NCBI GenBank assembly: GCA_017519185.1
Contig: JAFWSX010000007.1
Coordinates: forward strand, 43,656-107,655
Direction: 5' to 3'
Length of the DNA stretch: 64,000 bases
Source: Bacteroidales bacterium
Lineage (GTDB): Bacteria > Bacteroidota > Bacteroidia > Bacteroidales > UBA932
The notes below the pieces were generated by a model. That model was not told the DNA's origin and made no database searches. It saw only the letters and a program-made list of their open reading frames with translations. Shown piece after piece: positions 63,981 through 64,000 of this stretch (position 1 is its first letter; each line of letters starts with the position of its first letter). A program made the position numbers and the translations under genes.

Positions 63981-64000
63981 ACAATGGAGAGTTTGATCCT
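63981..64000 (+). rRNA. 16S rRNA, first 20 bases
   Basis: The last bases, ACAATGGAGAGTTTGATCCT, match the start of bacterial 16S rRNA (AGAGTTTGATCCTGG). The rest lies beyond the window. The 5' end is set by alignment to the E. coli start. Confidence 0.92.

Noticed and set aside
1..64000. Genome-wide reading of TGA as Trp
   Set aside because: Several intact genes here end properly at TGA, and Trp is encoded by TGG throughout.
1..64000. CRISPR arrays, insertion sequences, integrases or prophage genes
   Set aside because: No spaced direct repeats, transposase, recombinase or phage structural genes were seen on either strand.

Overview
The window looks like a chromosomal segment of an anaerobic member of the Bacteroidales (Bacteroidota) with a fairly GC-rich genome. 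Signs are: Bacteroidota-type -7 promoter elements (TAnnTTTG) before many genes and few Shine-Dalgarno sites; families typical of the phylum (DUF4249, DUF4374-like, DUF4837, BACON and OstA-like proteins, Ala/Glu-tailed S16); and anaerobic energy genes (a complete Rnf complex and pyruvate:ferredoxin oxidoreductase). The window ends at the first bases of a 16S rRNA gene. The genus cannot be decided from this sequence.

Layout. 1-11.3 kb: a truncated secreted esterase-like hydrolase; the queuosine pair queG-tgt followed by an LptF/LptG-type permease and a nucleoside transporter; and, on the other strand, alaS, an LptG-type permease fused in frame to methionyl-tRNA formyltransferase, and thiamine pyrophosphokinase. 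11.4-23.1 kb: a long plus-strand run of two M23 envelope proteins, MerR, Nif3, a zinc-ribbon coiled-coil protein, dnaB, DUF3108, RseC and rnfBCDGEA. 23.2-30.6 kb: an accessory surface locus of two tandem DUF4249 lipoproteins, a TonB-dependent receptor, a DUF4374-like lipoprotein, two paralogous small barrel proteins and a lipoprotein. 30.6-45 kb: an RNA methyltransferase, glyA, a 1008-residue multidomain M64-peptidase-like lipoprotein, lemA, a radical SAM protein, guaB, two parvulin-type chaperones, an OstA-like protein, tRNA-Arg and fabD. 45-51 kb: nifJ, interrupted by an in-frame TGA, and a GH67 alpha-glucuronidase. 51-64 kb: mostly minus-strand housekeeping (pnp, rpsO, radC, rpsT, tRNA-Glu, DUF4837-rseP-dxr-M23, rimM-rpsP, nhaA), with ruvX-def and a DUF1080 protein on plus, then the rRNA promoter.

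Functionally, NifJ makes reduced ferredoxin and Rnf uses it to build an ion gradient, which NhaA can exchange. LptF/G permeases, the OstA-like protein and the SurA-like chaperones serve outer-membrane assembly. Fmt and Def open and close the formyl-methionine cycle.

The points most worth a second look are the permease-Fmt fusion, the in-frame TGA in nifJ, the domain string of the M64-like protein, the DUF4249/TonB/DUF4374 locus, strong avoidance of the tetranucleotide CATG across the window, and two genes whose promoters leave almost no leader. No intergenic stretch exceeds 300 bases, and no CRISPR array, insertion sequence or prophage was seen.
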